Shown here: one piece after another, positions 44,456 to 53,509 of the stretch | How the letters are laid out: each line of letters begins with the position of its first letter | Numbering within the stretch: the stretch's first letter is position 1 | Source: Vicinamibacterales bacterium | GTDB taxonomy: Bacteria > Acidobacteriota > Vicinamibacteria > Vicinamibacterales > UBA2999 | DNA: 64,000 nt | NCBI GenBank assembly: GCA_041394705.1 | Contig: JAWKHS010000004.1 | Coordinates: 1-64,000, forward strand | Direction: 5' to 3' | Made by a program: the position numbers and the translations under genes | The notes under the pieces: generated by a model | Told to the model about the DNA's origin: nothing | Database searches by the model: none | Seen by the model: only the letters and a program-made list of their open reading frames with translations

Positions 44456-44917
44456 ATGCCGAAAGTGATGAGCCCGGCGGAAAGCGGCGGCGGCCGCCGC
44501 CGGGGGCGGCGCGTCTCGACGTCGCTGGCCGAGATCAACGTGATCCCGCTGGTGGACGTGATGCTCGTGCTCCTCATCGTGTTCATGGTCGCGGCCCCGA
44601 TGTTGCAGAAGGGGATCGAAGTGAACCTGCCCGTCTCCGCGCGCGCGAACAAGATTCCCGAAGAGCGGTTGTACGTCACCGTCCCTGCCTCCTATCGTAC
44701 CGACCATCAGGTCCAGATCGGCGACGAGACGGTCCCGGCCACGGCGCTCGGCGAGCGCATGCGCCAGGCGATGCTGGGCCGCGAGCAGAAAGAAGTGTTC
44801 CTGCGTGGGGACGGCTCGGTCCAGCTGCAGGACCTCACCGAGGTCATGGACCGGCTGAAGGCCGGCGGCGTCGAGCGCGTCGGCATCCTCACGGCCACTC
44901 CCCCGCGCCCGAGGTGA
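44456..44917 (+). CDS. tolR: Tol-Pal motor protein TolR (ExbD family)
   Basis: A 153-aa bitopic protein with a basic N-terminus, INVIPLVDVMLVLLIVFMV membrane helix (about 27-45) holding the conserved Asp of VDVML that carries protons, and a periplasmic domain (VTVPASY to GILTATPP). The domain is close to ExbD. It follows tolQ by 16 bases and precedes tolA by one base. Its position makes TolR the natural name. Confidence 0.93.
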   Translation: MPKVMSPAESGGGRRRGRRVSTSLAEINVIPLVDVMLVLLIVFMVAAPMLQKGIEVNLPVSARANKIPEERLYVTVPASYRTDHQVQIGDETVPATALGERMRQAMLGREQKEVFLRGDGSVQLQDLTEVMDRLKAGGVERVGILTATPPRPR

Positions 44918-44918
44918 C

Positions 44919-45701
44919 ATGGACGCAGTCTCGCAGGTCCTCGCCGCCCGCCACGATCTGGACGAGGCGCCCCCCATGCTCGGGGCGTCGCTGGCCGCGC
45001 ACCTCGTGCTGGCCACGGCGGTGTTCCTGATCCCGGCGGCGTGGATGGGACTCCAGACGGCGCGCGAGGAGCCGGTGATGACCGTCAGCCTCGCCGGCCC
45101 GAGCGGCCCGGCCGCAGGCGGCCGACAGGCCGAGAGCGCGCAGGCGGTGCAGAGCGTCGCGCCGCCGGCGCCGCGCCGCGAGCCCGTGGCGCCGCCCACG
45201 GCGAAGACCCCGGAGATGGTCGAGCCGACCAAGGCCCCCCCGCGCAAGACGCCAGTGCCCCCCGTGAAGCAGGCGCCGGCGGATGCGCCGACGCGCGTCA
45301 CGCCCTCGAAGGGCGCCGAGGTTCAGCAGGGCGACGCCCTGGCGAACACCGGGTCGACGAGCCGCGTGCCGTTCGGGGGCACCGCGTCCGGCAGCGGCGG
45401 CACCGGCGCGCGCTTCGATGTCGGCGATTTCTGCTGTCCTCAGTACCTCGCCACGATGCAGGATCGGATCCTCCGGAACTGGGAGAGCAAACAGCAGACC
45501 CTCGGCACGACGATCCTCAGCTTCACGGTCCAGCGCGACGGGCGGCTCACCGACATCGCCGTGGAGCGCTCGAGCGGCAACGCCACGCTCGATTTCATCG
45601 CCACGCGCGCGCTCCGGCTCACGCAGCGCATCCCACCGCTGCCGCCCGAATACACGAACCAGTCCCTGGCCGTCCGCCTCACGTTCGAGTACCAGCGATG
45701 A
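44919..45701 (+). CDS. tolA: TolA/TonB-like energy transducer
   Basis: A 260-aa protein with one membrane helix (about 25-45), a proline/alanine-rich periplasmic spacer (60-165) and a C-terminal TonB/TolA domain (LSFTVQRDGRLTDIAVERSSG, RIPPLPPEYTNQSLAVRL). It links the TolQ-TolR motor to Pal-TolB. The spacer is short and lacks the long alanine/lysine helix of E. coli TolA. It has a CC pair (GDFCCPQYLA) before the C-terminal domain. The stop overlaps the tolB start (ATGA). Confidence 0.9.
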   Translation: MDAVSQVLAARHDLDEAPPMLGASLAAHLVLATAVFLIPAAWMGLQTAREEPVMTVSLAGPSGPAAGGRQAESAQAVQSVAPPAPRREPVAPPTAKTPEMVEPTKAPPRKTPVPPVKQAPADAPTRVTPSKGAEVQQGDALANTGSTSRVPFGGTASGSGGTGARFDVGDFCCPQYLATMQDRILRNWESKQQTLGTTILSFTVQRDGRLTDIAVERSSGNATLDFIATRALRLTQRIPPLPPEYTNQSLAVRLTFEYQR

Positions 45702-47059
45702 CCCCGACTGTCCGCACCGTCTTCTGTGTCACCGCCGCGGCCGTCGCCGCGGCCGTCGCCCTCGATGCCCGGGCGCCGTCGCCGCCCCAGCAGCCCGGGG
45801 AGGTTGCGCTGACGCTCACGGGTGATTCCGGAGCGCCTCCGCGGATCGCGGTGCCGGACTTCCTCGCGCCGGCCGGCGATGCCGAGGCTGCCGACCTGGC
45901 GAAACTCCTCGCGCGGGTCCTGTACGACGACCTGTCCTTCGAGGGCGAGTTCTATCTCATCCCCCGGGACACCTACGCGTCGGTCCCGGCGGCGCGGTCG
46001 GTCTCGGAGCCGCCGTTCGACCGGTGGCGCGAGCTCGGTGCCGATGGGGTGGTGATCGGCGCGGTCCGGAAGGATGGCGCCGGGGTGCGGGTCGAGATGC
46101 GGCTCTTCGACGTGCGGGCCCGCCGGCAGGTCATGGGCCGCGAGTACGGCGGCGCGCTGACGAACCCGCGCCTCTACGCCCATACCATTTCCGACGAGAT
46201 CCACGAGACACAGGCGACGCTCCGCGGGGTGGCCCGCACGAAACTCACCTTCTCCTCCGACCGCGTCCGCGACCGCGCCGCGAACACCGTCGAAGCGCGC
46301 AACGTGAAGGAGATCTTCATCGCCGACTACGACGGGTTCAACCAGCGGCGTGTGACCGTCAACCGGCAGCTCAACATCTTCCCTGCCTGGTCGCCCGACG
46401 GCCGCGCCATCGCCTATACGTCGTACCGCCGCGGCTACCCGGACATCTTCATCTCGCTCATCTACCAGGGCGCGATGGAGACGCCCACCAAGGGGACCGG
46501 CCAGAACTGGCTGCCGGCCTTCTCGCCGGACGGAACCAAGATCGCGTTCACGTCCAACCGCGACGGCAACTCCGAGATCTACGTGATGAACCGCGACGGC
46601 TCGGGGCTGCGGCGGCTCACGAACCACCCGGCCATCGACTCCACGCCGACGTGGGCGCCGTCGGGCGCGCAGATCGCGTTCACGTCGGACCGTACGGGCA
46701 CGCCCCAGATCTGGGTCGTGGGCCTCGACGGCCTCGACCTCCGGCGGCTCACGTCCGAGTCCTATGCCGACAGACCCACCTGGTCGCCCGCGCCGTACAA
46801 CGAGATCGCTTTCGCCGTCCGGACCAGCTCGCGGTTCGACATCAAGATCTACGAAGTGGACAAGGGCACGACGCGCCAGGTCACCTTCGGCGAGGGCACC
46901 AACGAGAGCCCCGCCTGGGCGCCCAACGGCCGGCATCTCGCGTTCTCGTCCACGCGCGCCGGCCGCGCCAGCCAGATCTTCGTGGTGCGGCGCGACGGCA
47001 AGGACCTTCGCCAGATCACGCGCGAGGGCAACAACTTCACTCCCAACTGGTCGCAGTAG
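45698..47059 (+). CDS. tolB: Tol-Pal periplasmic beta-propeller TolB
   Basis: A 453-aa periplasmic protein. A signal peptide (about 1-25) precedes an N-terminal domain (FYLIPRDTY, LGADGVVIGAVRKDG) and a six-bladed propeller with repeated PAWSPDGRAIAYTS, FSPDGTKIAFTSNRDG and WAPNGRHLAFSSTRAG. TolB binds Pal and is released by TolA. The ATG at 45698 overlaps the tolA stop. Full length and ordered as in other Tol clusters. Confidence 0.94.
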   Translation: MTPTVRTVFCVTAAAVAAAVALDARAPSPPQQPGEVALTLTGDSGAPPRIAVPDFLAPAGDAEAADLAKLLARVLYDDLSFEGEFYLIPRDTYASVPAARSVSEPPFDRWRELGADGVVIGAVRKDGAGVRVEMRLFDVRARRQVMGREYGGALTNPRLYAHTISDEIHETQATLRGVARTKLTFSSDRVRDRAANTVEARNVKEIFIADYDGFNQRRVTVNRQLNIFPAWSPDGRAIAYTSYRRGYPDIFISLIYQGAMETPTKGTGQNWLPAFSPDGTKIAFTSNRDGNSEIYVMNRDGSGLRRLTNHPAIDSTPTWAPSGAQIAFTSDRTGTPQIWVVGLDGLDLRRLTSESYADRPTWSPAPYNEIAFAVRTSSRFDIKIYEVDKGTTRQVTFGEGTNESPAWAPNGRHLAFSSTRAGRASQIFVVRRDGKDLRQITREGNNFTPNWSQ

Positions 47060-47113
47060 CCCCGACGGCGGCCTTCGGACGACGCGCACGACGAGCAACC
47101 ACAGGAGACAGGA

Positions 47114-47698
47114 ATGATGCTGGGCATGAGGATCGCGGTCGCGGGGGCCCTGGTAGTGGCGTTGGGCGCGGGGTGTGCCAAGAAGGTGGACCCGGTCGTC
47201 CGGCCGCAACCGCCGGCGGACCTGCCCGGCGACGACACCACGACCATTCCACGGCCCCCGGCGCCGCCCGAGCCCGTGCGCGACGAGGCGCCGGTGGTGA
47301 ATCCGACGGTGACCGACGACATGGGCATCGGCGCCAAGGACCTGGACGCGCTCAACCGCGACTCCCCCCTCACGCCGGTGTTCTTCGCCCTCGACAGCTA
47401 CGATCTGTCGGCCGAGGCGCGCACCACCCTGCAGGCAAGCGCGAAGGTCCTGCAGCAGCAGCCCTCCTGGCAGGTGACGATCGAGGGCCACTGCGACGAG
47501 CGCGGCACGGCCGAGTACAACCTGTCGCTCGGAGAACGCCGCGCGCTGGCGGCCAAGACCTACCTCGTGTCGCTGGGCATCGGCGCGGACCGGCTTCGTA
47601 CGGTGAGCTACGGCAAGGAGTTCCCGTTCGATCCCGGCCACGACGACGCCGCGTGGGCCAAGAACCGCCGGGCGCACTTCGTGATCACGGCGAAGTGA
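47114..47698 (+). CDS. pal: Peptidoglycan-associated lipoprotein Pal
   Basis: A 194-aa lipoprotein (Cys21 after a signal ending ALGAGC) with an OmpA-like C-terminal domain: VFFALDSYDLSAEA, VTIEGHCDERGTAEYN, LGERRALAAKTYL and SYGKEFP. It anchors the outer membrane to peptidoglycan and binds TolB. The proline-rich linker (about 30-65) is longer than in E. coli. An AGGAGACAGGA stretch precedes the ATG. It follows tolB by 54 bases. Confidence 0.95.
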   Translation: MMLGMRIAVAGALVVALGAGCAKKVDPVVRPQPPADLPGDDTTTIPRPPAPPEPVRDEAPVVNPTVTDDMGIGAKDLDALNRDSPLTPVFFALDSYDLSAEARTTLQASAKVLQQQPSWQVTIEGHCDERGTAEYNLSLGERRALAAKTYLVSLGIGADRLRTVSYGKEFPFDPGHDDAAWAKNRRAHFVITAK

Positions 47699-47745
47699 CC
47701 CGGGCGCCGGCAACCCGATCCTGTATGCTGACGGAAGGTGTTCCG

Positions 47746-48639
47746 ATGACCGTGACCGCATCCCGTCTGGCCGTCGTGACCGGCCTGGTCCTCCTGAGCG
47801 GCGTCCCGGCCTTCGCCCAGCGCCGAGAGCTGCAGCAGATGGCGGCCGACATCCGGATCCTCCAGGAACAGGCCCAGCTGCTCCAGAACGCGGTGGCCGG
47901 TCTGACCGACGCGCTGAAGGCCGTCAACGCCCGCATCGATGAGCAGACCGGCGTCAACCGGAAGAACCACGCGGACGAGAAGCTGCAGGCCGACGCCATG
48001 GGCGGCGACATTCGCGTCGTGCGGGAGCGCGTGGACGACACCAACGTCCGCATCACCTCGCTCAGCCAGGAGGTGGAGGCCCTCCGCGACGCCATCGCGG
48101 CGATGCCGGTGCCCACCGCCCCGCCGACCGATACGGCGATGGGCTTGCCGGGCGCGGGCGATCCCGGCGTGACGCCCCCGGCTGGCGCCGGCGGCGTGCC
48201 CGCGGTCGAGCCCCCGGTGGCGCCGCCGCCTGTGACTTCTCCGACCACGGTGTCGCCGGCCCGCCTCTACGATCTCGCGTGGGCCGACTACACGGCCGGC
48301 AACTACGACCTGGCCGTCGAGGGCTTCGCCAGCTACGTCCGGTCGTTCCCCAAGAGCGAGTTCGCCGACAACGCGCAGTACTACATCGGCCAGAGCTACT
48401 TCCTGCGCGGCAAGTTCCCCGAAGCCGTCGACGCGTTCAACCGGGTGATCGCCACCTACCCGACCAGCGACGTCATCGGGCAGGCGTACTACAACCGCGG
48501 CAAGTGCTTCGAGGAAATGAAGCAGCCCGACCGCGCGCGCGAGTCGTACGAATACGTGGTGAAGACGCTCGGCGACACCGACGCCGGACGTCTGGCCAAG
48601 CAGCGGCTCGACGCGCTCAACCGCGCGCGGCCACAATGA
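47746..48639 (+). CDS. cpoB: Cell division coordinator CpoB (YbgF)
   Basis: A 297-aa periplasmic protein: signal peptide (about 1-25), a coiled coil (RRELQQMAADIRILQEQAQL onward), a proline-rich linker (about 120-165) and three TPR repeats (YDLAWADYTAGNYDLAVEGF, NAQYYIGQSYFLRGKFPEA, GQAYYNRGKCFEEMKQ). CpoB coordinates Tol with peptidoglycan synthesis at the septum. The ATG at 47746 has GGAAGG eight bases upstream; an ATG at 47725 is less likely. It is the last gene of the Tol cluster. Confidence 0.92.
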   Translation: MTVTASRLAVVTGLVLLSGVPAFAQRRELQQMAADIRILQEQAQLLQNAVAGLTDALKAVNARIDEQTGVNRKNHADEKLQADAMGGDIRVVRERVDDTNVRITSLSQEVEALRDAIAAMPVPTAPPTDTAMGLPGAGDPGVTPPAGAGGVPAVEPPVAPPPVTSPTTVSPARLYDLAWADYTAGNYDLAVEGFASYVRSFPKSEFADNAQYYIGQSYFLRGKFPEAVDAFNRVIATYPTSDVIGQAYYNRGKCFEEMKQPDRARESYEYVVKTLGDTDAGRLAKQRLDALNRARPQ

Positions 48640-48688
48640 GCCGCGCCGCACGAGCCGGGCGGCCCTTCCCCTTTCGAGGTCTTCGAGC

Positions 48689-49114
48689 ATGGGCAGCGTG
48701 AACAAGGTGATCCTGGTGGGCAATCTCGGCCGCGACGCGGAGGTCCGCTTCACGCCGAGCGGCGCGCCGGTGGCGAGCTTCTCGGTGGCCACCACCGAGA
48801 ACTGGACGTCCAAGGACGGCCAGAAGCAGGAACAGACGGAGTGGCACCGGATCGTCCTGTGGGGCAAGCAGGCCGAGACCCTCCAGCCGTATCTCACGAA
48901 GGGCAAGCAGATCTACCTCGAAGGCCGGCTCCAGACGCGCCAGTGGGAGAAGGACGGCCAGAAGCACTACACCACCGAGGTGAAGGCCGACCGGTTGGTG
49001 CTGCTCGGCGGCGGCCGCGGCGGCGACCGCGGCGACCGCGGCGACGCGGGCGGCTACGGCGAGCCCATGGGCCAGCCGGCCGGCGCCATCACCGACGACG
49101 ACATCCCGTTCTGA
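48689..49114 (+). CDS. ssb: Single-stranded DNA-binding protein
   Basis: A 141-aa SSB. The OB fold covers residues 3-105 (VNKVILVGNLGRDAEVRF, EWHRIVLWGKQAE, IYLEGRLQTRQWEKDG), and a glycine-rich linker with GDR repeats leads to the acidic tip DDDIPF that recruits repair proteins. It follows cpoB by 49 bases and is followed by a small hairpin. Co-transcription with tol genes is possible. Confidence 0.96.
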   Translation: MGSVNKVILVGNLGRDAEVRFTPSGAPVASFSVATTENWTSKDGQKQEQTEWHRIVLWGKQAETLQPYLTKGKQIYLEGRLQTRQWEKDGQKHYTTEVKADRLVLLGGGRGGDRGDRGDAGGYGEPMGQPAGAITDDDIPF

Positions 49115-49120
49115 GACGGC

Positions 49121-49135
49121 CGGCGGCATCCGCCG
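49121..49135. terminator. Small hairpin between ssb and ptsI
   Basis: CGGCGG and CCGCCG pair perfectly around CAT in the 46-base gap between convergent genes. No T-run, so terminator function is tentative. Confidence 0.35.
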
Positions 49136-49160
49136 CGCGGCGCTTCGTCCGGAGGGGCGC

Positions 49161-50900
49161 CTATTGCCCGGCGCGGTCGCGCGTCGTGGCCGCGAGCGCG
49201 TCGAACAGGTGCCGCTCGATGTCGGCCGCGGTCGGGAGCGTCAGGGCCGCCGACGCCGTACGGCGCGCGTCGCAGACGCGGAGGTCGCGGACCAGGCGAC
49301 GGGCGCCGGGGATGGCCGACGGCGTCATGCTGAAGGCGCGGAAGCCCAGGCCGATCAGCAGCCCGATGAGGGCGGGATCGGAGGCCATCTCACCGCACAC
49401 CGACGCGTCGATCTTCCGTCGGGCAGCCGCCCGGTGCACGAGGCGGAGCAGGCGAATCACGGCGGGATGCAGCGGCTCGTACAAGTCCGACAGTCGCTCG
49501 TCGGTCCGGTCCACGGCCAGCGTGTACTGGATGAGGTCGTTGGTCCCCACCGTGAAGAAGGTGGACTCCCCCGCCAGCAGGTCGGCCACGACGGCGGCCG
49601 ACGGCACCTCCACCATCGCCCCGACCGGCACCGCGCCGGCCGGACGGCCCAGGTCGCGGGCCACGTCGTCCACGATGCCCCTCGCCAGCCGCATCTCCTC
49701 GACCGACGTCACGAACGGGAACATGATGCGCAACGTGCCGGCCGGCGCGGCCCTCAGCAGGGCCCGCAGCTGCGTTCGCAGGACGTCGGGCCTGGCCAGG
49801 CCGAGGCGTACGCCCCGGCGGCCCGGCCGCACGTCCCGGCGCTCGCGGCCCAGCGACGGCGTGAGCTGCCGCTCGTCGAGATCGAAGGTCCGCACCGTGA
49901 CGGGGCGCGGCGCCATCGCCGCGAGCAGGTCCCGGTAGATCGCGAACTGCCGCTCCTCGGTGAGCCGGTCGGGTGACCGCTCGGCCAGCAGGAACTCCGA
50001 TCGGAACAGCCCGACGCCCTCGGCGCCGGCCTCGATGACGGCTGGCACATCCTCGAGGCGTTCCAGGTTCGCGTCCAGGCGGATGGCCACACCGTCGGCC
50101 GTCAGCGTCGGCACGGGGGGGCCGTCGGCGACCGCGACCGCCGTGGCCCGACGGCTCGGCGCGCGCCGCCGGGCCTCTTCGATGTCGGCGGGCACCGGGT
50201 CGATCGTGACCGTGCCGGCCGTCCCGTCGATGACGATCGGCGTGCCGGGGCTGACTCGGTGGCTCAGGTCCCGCAGGCCGACGACGGCCGGCACCCGCAG
50301 CGACCGCGCGAGGATGGCGGTGTGGTGGGTGCGCCCGCCGGCGTCGGTGGCGAAGCCCAGGACGCGCGACCAGTCCATCTGGGCGGCCAGCGAGGCCGTG
50401 AGTTCGTCGGCGACCAGAACGGCGGGGCCGTCGACGTCCCTGAGCAGGTCCGCCGCCCAGCCGCCGGCCCGGCGGAGGTTCATGCGGATGCGGCCTGCCA
50501 CGTCGGCGAGGTCGTTGTCGCGCTCGCGAAGGTAGGGATCCTCCACGGTCGCGAAAATCGCGCACAGCTCCTCGTAGGCCCGGTGCACCGCCCACGCGGC
50601 GTTCACGCGGTCGTGCCGGACGATGTCGCGAGCGCGGCCCATGAACATCGAGTCGTCGAGGATCAGGAGCTGGGCGTCGAAGAGCGGAGCCAGGTCGTGT
50701 CCCGGGCCGTTCGCCAACCGGTCGCGGATCTCCTGCAGCTGGGCATGGGACCGCGCGCGGGCCTGGTCGAGCAGCTCCAGCTCGTGGTCCACGCGGTCCG
50801 GCGGAATCGGGAACCTGACCACGTCGGCGTGGCCCGTCAGCACCACGGCCCGCCCGACCACGACGCCGGGCGAGACGGGAATGCCGGTCAGGCGCTCCAC
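49161..50900 (-). CDS. ptsI: PTS enzyme I (PEP-protein phosphotransferase)
   Basis: Takes phosphate from PEP and passes it to HPr. The 579-aa protein has the phosphohistidine motif GGRTHHTAILARS (active His193), the PEP-binding RTFDLDE, MFPFVTSVEEM, VGTNDLIQYT, and the catalytic Cys in VCGEMASDP. The region between the PEP arginines is diverged (DVRPGRRGVRLGLARP where most have EPNPALGLRAIR) but keeps arginines. The GTG at 50900 overlaps the HPr gene. No PTS permease (IIB, IIC, IID) was seen, so its role is probably regulatory. Confidence 0.94.
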   Translation of the reverse strand: MERLTGIPVSPGVVVGRAVVLTGHADVVRFPIPPDRVDHELELLDQARARSHAQLQEIRDRLANGPGHDLAPLFDAQLLILDDSMFMGRARDIVRHDRVNAAWAVHRAYEELCAIFATVEDPYLRERDNDLADVAGRIRMNLRRAGGWAADLLRDVDGPAVLVADELTASLAAQMDWSRVLGFATDAGGRTHHTAILARSLRVPAVVGLRDLSHRVSPGTPIVIDGTAGTVTIDPVPADIEEARRRAPSRRATAVAVADGPPVPTLTADGVAIRLDANLERLEDVPAVIEAGAEGVGLFRSEFLLAERSPDRLTEERQFAIYRDLLAAMAPRPVTVRTFDLDERQLTPSLGRERRDVRPGRRGVRLGLARPDVLRTQLRALLRAAPAGTLRIMFPFVTSVEEMRLARGIVDDVARDLGRPAGAVPVGAMVEVPSAAVVADLLAGESTFFTVGTNDLIQYTLAVDRTDERLSDLYEPLHPAVIRLLRLVHRAAARRKIDASVCGEMASDPALIGLLIGLGFRAFSMTPSAIPGARRLVRDLRVCDARRTASAALTLPTAADIERHLFDALAATTRDRAGQ

Positions 50901-51166
50901 GTGTCCTCCCCGAACCCGCTCCGGACGAGCGCGGCCAGGGACTGCAGCGCTTCGACCTCGTCCACGCCGTCCACGATGATCGTGATGACGGCGCCGCGGG
51001 AAGCGGCCAGCAGCAGGATGCCCATGATGCTCTTGCCGTCCACCTGGCGGCCCTCGCGGCTGACCCGCACCTTGGCGCGGTAGCGGCCCGCGAGCTGGAC
51101 GAAGCGCGCGGCCGCCCGCGCGTGCAGGCCCAGCACGTTCACGATGGTCACGTCCTCGCTCGTCAC
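50888..51166 (-). CDS. ptsH: HPr phosphocarrier protein
   Basis: A 92-aa HPr with active His15 in GLHARAAA and the regulatory Ser46 in DGKSIMGIL, the residue phosphorylated by HPr kinase in Gram-positive bacteria. Both sites are intact, and hprK lies three genes upstream. The GTG at 51166 (GGGAGGG six bases upstream) overlaps the EIIA stop (GTGA), and its own end overlaps ptsI by 13 bases. Confidence 0.94.
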   Translation of the reverse strand: MTSEDVTIVNVLGLHARAAARFVQLAGRYRAKVRVSREGRQVDGKSIMGILLLAASRGAVITIIVDGVDEVEALQSLAALVRSGFGEDTWSA

Positions 51167-51579
51167 GCGGTCCCTCCCGTCTCCCCGCGCAGGAGATCCG
51201 ACGCCACCCAGATGGCCGTGCGCCCGTGCTCCCGGATCTGGCGGGCCGCCTCCAGCAGGCTGGCGGTGTCGCGCAGGTCGGCCAGCTTGATGAGCATGGG
51301 CAGGTTCACGCCCGTCACGACCTCGACTTTCCCCGTCTCGAGGAACGTCATGCCCAGATTCGACGGCGTGCCCCCGAACATGTCGGTCGCGACCAGCACT
51401 CCCTCGGGCCCCGACACGGACTCGATGGCGGCGGCGATCTCCTGCCGCGCGTCCTGGACGTCCTCGTGCCATCCGATCGACACCGCCTTCACGTGCGGCA
51501 GGTCGCCGACGATCGTCTCGGCGGCGCTCACGAGCTCGCCCGCCAGCTGCCCGTGCGTGACCACGACCACTCCAATCAT
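51163..51579 (-). CDS. PTS mannose-family EIIA domain protein
   Basis: A 138-aa EIIA-Man (ManX-like) protein. The phosphorylatable His9 lies in VVVTHGQLAGELV, and VLVATDMFGGTPSN and VTGVNLPMLIKL are typical of the fold. No EIIB, EIIC or EIID partners follow, so the phosphate from HPr probably ends on this regulator. It overlaps the rapZ stop at its start (TGATG) and the HPr start at its end. Confidence 0.92.
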   Translation of the reverse strand: MIGVVVVTHGQLAGELVSAAETIVGDLPHVKAVSIGWHEDVQDARQEIAAAIESVSGPEGVLVATDMFGGTPSNLGMTFLETGKVEVVTGVNLPMLIKLADLRDTASLLEAARQIREHGRTAIWVASDLLRGETGGTA

Positions 51580-52496
51580 CAGTTCGTCCCTTCCCGCCCG
51601 GTGTCGCGATGGCGGACCCGCGCGGTGACGCCTGGCATGCCGGCCAGGGCTTTCTTGAGCGCCTCGGCGACGTAGACGGACCGGTGCCGGCCGCCCGTGC
51701 ACCCGATCGCCACGGTGAGGTAGCTCTTCCCTTCCTCGACGTACTGCGGCACCAGGAAGCGCAGGAGCGACGCAACCCGCGCGATGAGCTGTCGCGTGGC
51801 CGGCTGGCGCTCGAGGAACGCGGCCACGGGGCGGTCGCGGCCGGTCTTCGGCCGGAGCGCGGGCACGAAGTGCGGATTGGCCAGGAAGCGCACGTCGAAC
51901 ACCAGGTCGGCTTCGAGCGGCAGGCCGTGCTTGAACCCGAAGCTCTCGAAGGTCAGGACGAGCGAGCCCCGGCGCCGTTGCCCGCGGGCCAGGTTCAGGA
52001 ACGTCTGCCGCAGCTCGTGGACGGTGAGGTCGGACGTGTCCACGATCTCGTCGGCCATCGCCCGGATGGGTGCCAGCTTCCGGCGCTCCCTGTGGATGGC
52101 CTCGGCAATAGGCTCGTCGGGCGCCATCGGATGCGGCCGCCGCGTCTCGCTGAAGCGGCGGTGCAGCGCGGCGGCACTGGCCTCGAGGAAGATGAGCGAC
52201 GGCGGCACGTCGGCCGTGGCCCGCAGCTGGCCGAACACGGTCGGGAAGGCGGTGAGGAACTTCCGCTCCCGGATGTCCACGACCACGGCGACCCGCGCCA
52301 GGGCCTCCTCGCGCTGGTGGAGACCGTAGAGCTCGGGCAGGAGCGCCATCGGCAGGTTGTCCACGCAGTAGTACCCGAGGTCCTCGAGTGCGTGGATGGC
52401 CTGCGACTTCCCCGCGCCGGACAGCCCGGTGACGACGAGGAAGTCCGCGCGGGACGCGCGCGTCGAGAGCTTCGCGCGGACCGGCCGGCGACTCAC
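51579..52496 (-). CDS. rapZ: RapZ family nucleotide-binding protein
   Basis: A 305-aa P-loop protein. Walker A GLSGAGKS is at 24-31, then LEDLGYYCVDNLP, and the C-terminal part has FESFGFKHGLP, DVRFLANPHF, IGCTGGRHRSVY. In E. coli RapZ controls the GlmS enzyme for amino-sugar synthesis through small RNAs and senses glucosamine-6-phosphate; the role in other phyla is less clear. The GTG at 52496 overlaps the hprK stop. It sits between hprK and the EIIA gene, as in PTS-Ntr operons. Confidence 0.94.
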   Translation of the reverse strand: MSRRPVRAKLSTRASRADFLVVTGLSGAGKSQAIHALEDLGYYCVDNLPMALLPELYGLHQREEALARVAVVVDIRERKFLTAFPTVFGQLRATADVPPSLIFLEASAAALHRRFSETRRPHPMAPDEPIAEAIHRERRKLAPIRAMADEIVDTSDLTVHELRQTFLNLARGQRRRGSLVLTFESFGFKHGLPLEADLVFDVRFLANPHFVPALRPKTGRDRPVAAFLERQPATRQLIARVASLLRFLVPQYVEEGKSYLTVAIGCTGGRHRSVYVAEALKKALAGMPGVTARVRHRDTGREGTN

Positions 52497-53497
52497 GCCA
52501 CGCCTCCCGCGTCGAGGTCGTCGCCGTCGTCCGGGTCCTCGAAGCCGCCGCCCACACGGGCCAGACGGGCATCGAGCGCCGCGACCAGGTCGCGGGCGCC
52601 GTGGACCCCCCGGGCCCGCAGCAGCTGGTTCCGGGCTGCCACCTCCACCAGCGTGGCCACCGTGCGGCCGGGGGCCACGGGCATCGTCACCTTGGGCACC
52701 TTCAGGCCGAGCAGCTCGTGCTGCAGTTCCTCGAGGCCCAGCCGGTCATAGGTGCGCGAGGAATCCCAGCGCTCGAGCTCGACCACGAACTCGACGCGCT
52801 TCGACGTGCGCGTGGAGGCCACGCCGAAGAGATCGCGGACGTTGACCAGGCCGAGCCCCCGGATCTCCATGAAGAATCGCGTCTCCGCCGGCGACGTGCC
52901 GATGATCACGGTCTCCGCGCGGCGCCGGATTTCCACGGCGTCGTCGGCCACCAGCCGGTGGCCGCGCCCGATGAGGTCCAGGGCGCACTCGCTCTTCCCG
53001 ATGCCGCTCTCGCCGATGAGCAGCACCCCGAGGCCGAGCACGTCCATCAGGACGCCGTGGACCACCTCGCGCGAGGCCAGGCGATCCTCGAGCATCGACA
53101 TGAGCTTGCCGATGGCCAGCGGCGTGGAGGTCGGGGTCCGGAGCAGCGGCACGGCCGCGTCGTCGGCGCCACGCGCCACCTCCGCCGGCAGGGGCAGGCT
53201 GCTGGTGACGAGGACGCAGGGCACCCCGGCCGCGAACGACTTCGCGAGCGCGGCCGTGCGCGCGTCGGGCGACAGCGTCTCCAGGTAACGGACCTCACTG
53301 TCGCCGTAGATCAGGACACGCCCCGGCCGCAGGTACTGGTGATAGCCCGCCAGCGCGAGCCCCGTCTTCTGGATGTAGGGACTGCTGATGGCCCGGTCGA
53401 CGCCGGCCGCCCCGGCGACGAGCTCGATCGAGAGCCCGTACGCGTCCGCAGGTCCGCCGAGCAGATGGCCCACCGTGACGACGCGAGGGGGCGGCAT
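52493..53497 (-). CDS. hprK: HPr kinase/phosphorylase
   Basis: A 334-aa bifunctional enzyme that phosphorylates or dephosphorylates HPr on Ser46. Walker A GESGIGKS is at 162-169, the acid catalyst region HRLVADDAVEI follows, and the signature EIRGLGLVNVRDLFG and RTVATLVEVAARN lie in the C-terminal half. The C-terminus has an acidic tail (DPDDGDDLDAG). Hallmark of carbon regulation in Firmicutes, also present in several Gram-negative phyla. It follows rpoN by 12 bases. Confidence 0.95.
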   Translation of the reverse strand: MPPPRVVTVGHLLGGPADAYGLSIELVAGAAGVDRAISSPYIQKTGLALAGYHQYLRPGRVLIYGDSEVRYLETLSPDARTAALAKSFAAGVPCVLVTSSLPLPAEVARGADDAAVPLLRTPTSTPLAIGKLMSMLEDRLASREVVHGVLMDVLGLGVLLIGESGIGKSECALDLIGRGHRLVADDAVEIRRRAETVIIGTSPAETRFFMEIRGLGLVNVRDLFGVASTRTSKRVEFVVELERWDSSRTYDRLGLEELQHELLGLKVPKVTMPVAPGRTVATLVEVAARNQLLRARGVHGARDLVAALDARLARVGGGFEDPDDGDDLDAGGVA

Positions 53498-53509
53498 GGC
53501 TGGGTCGGG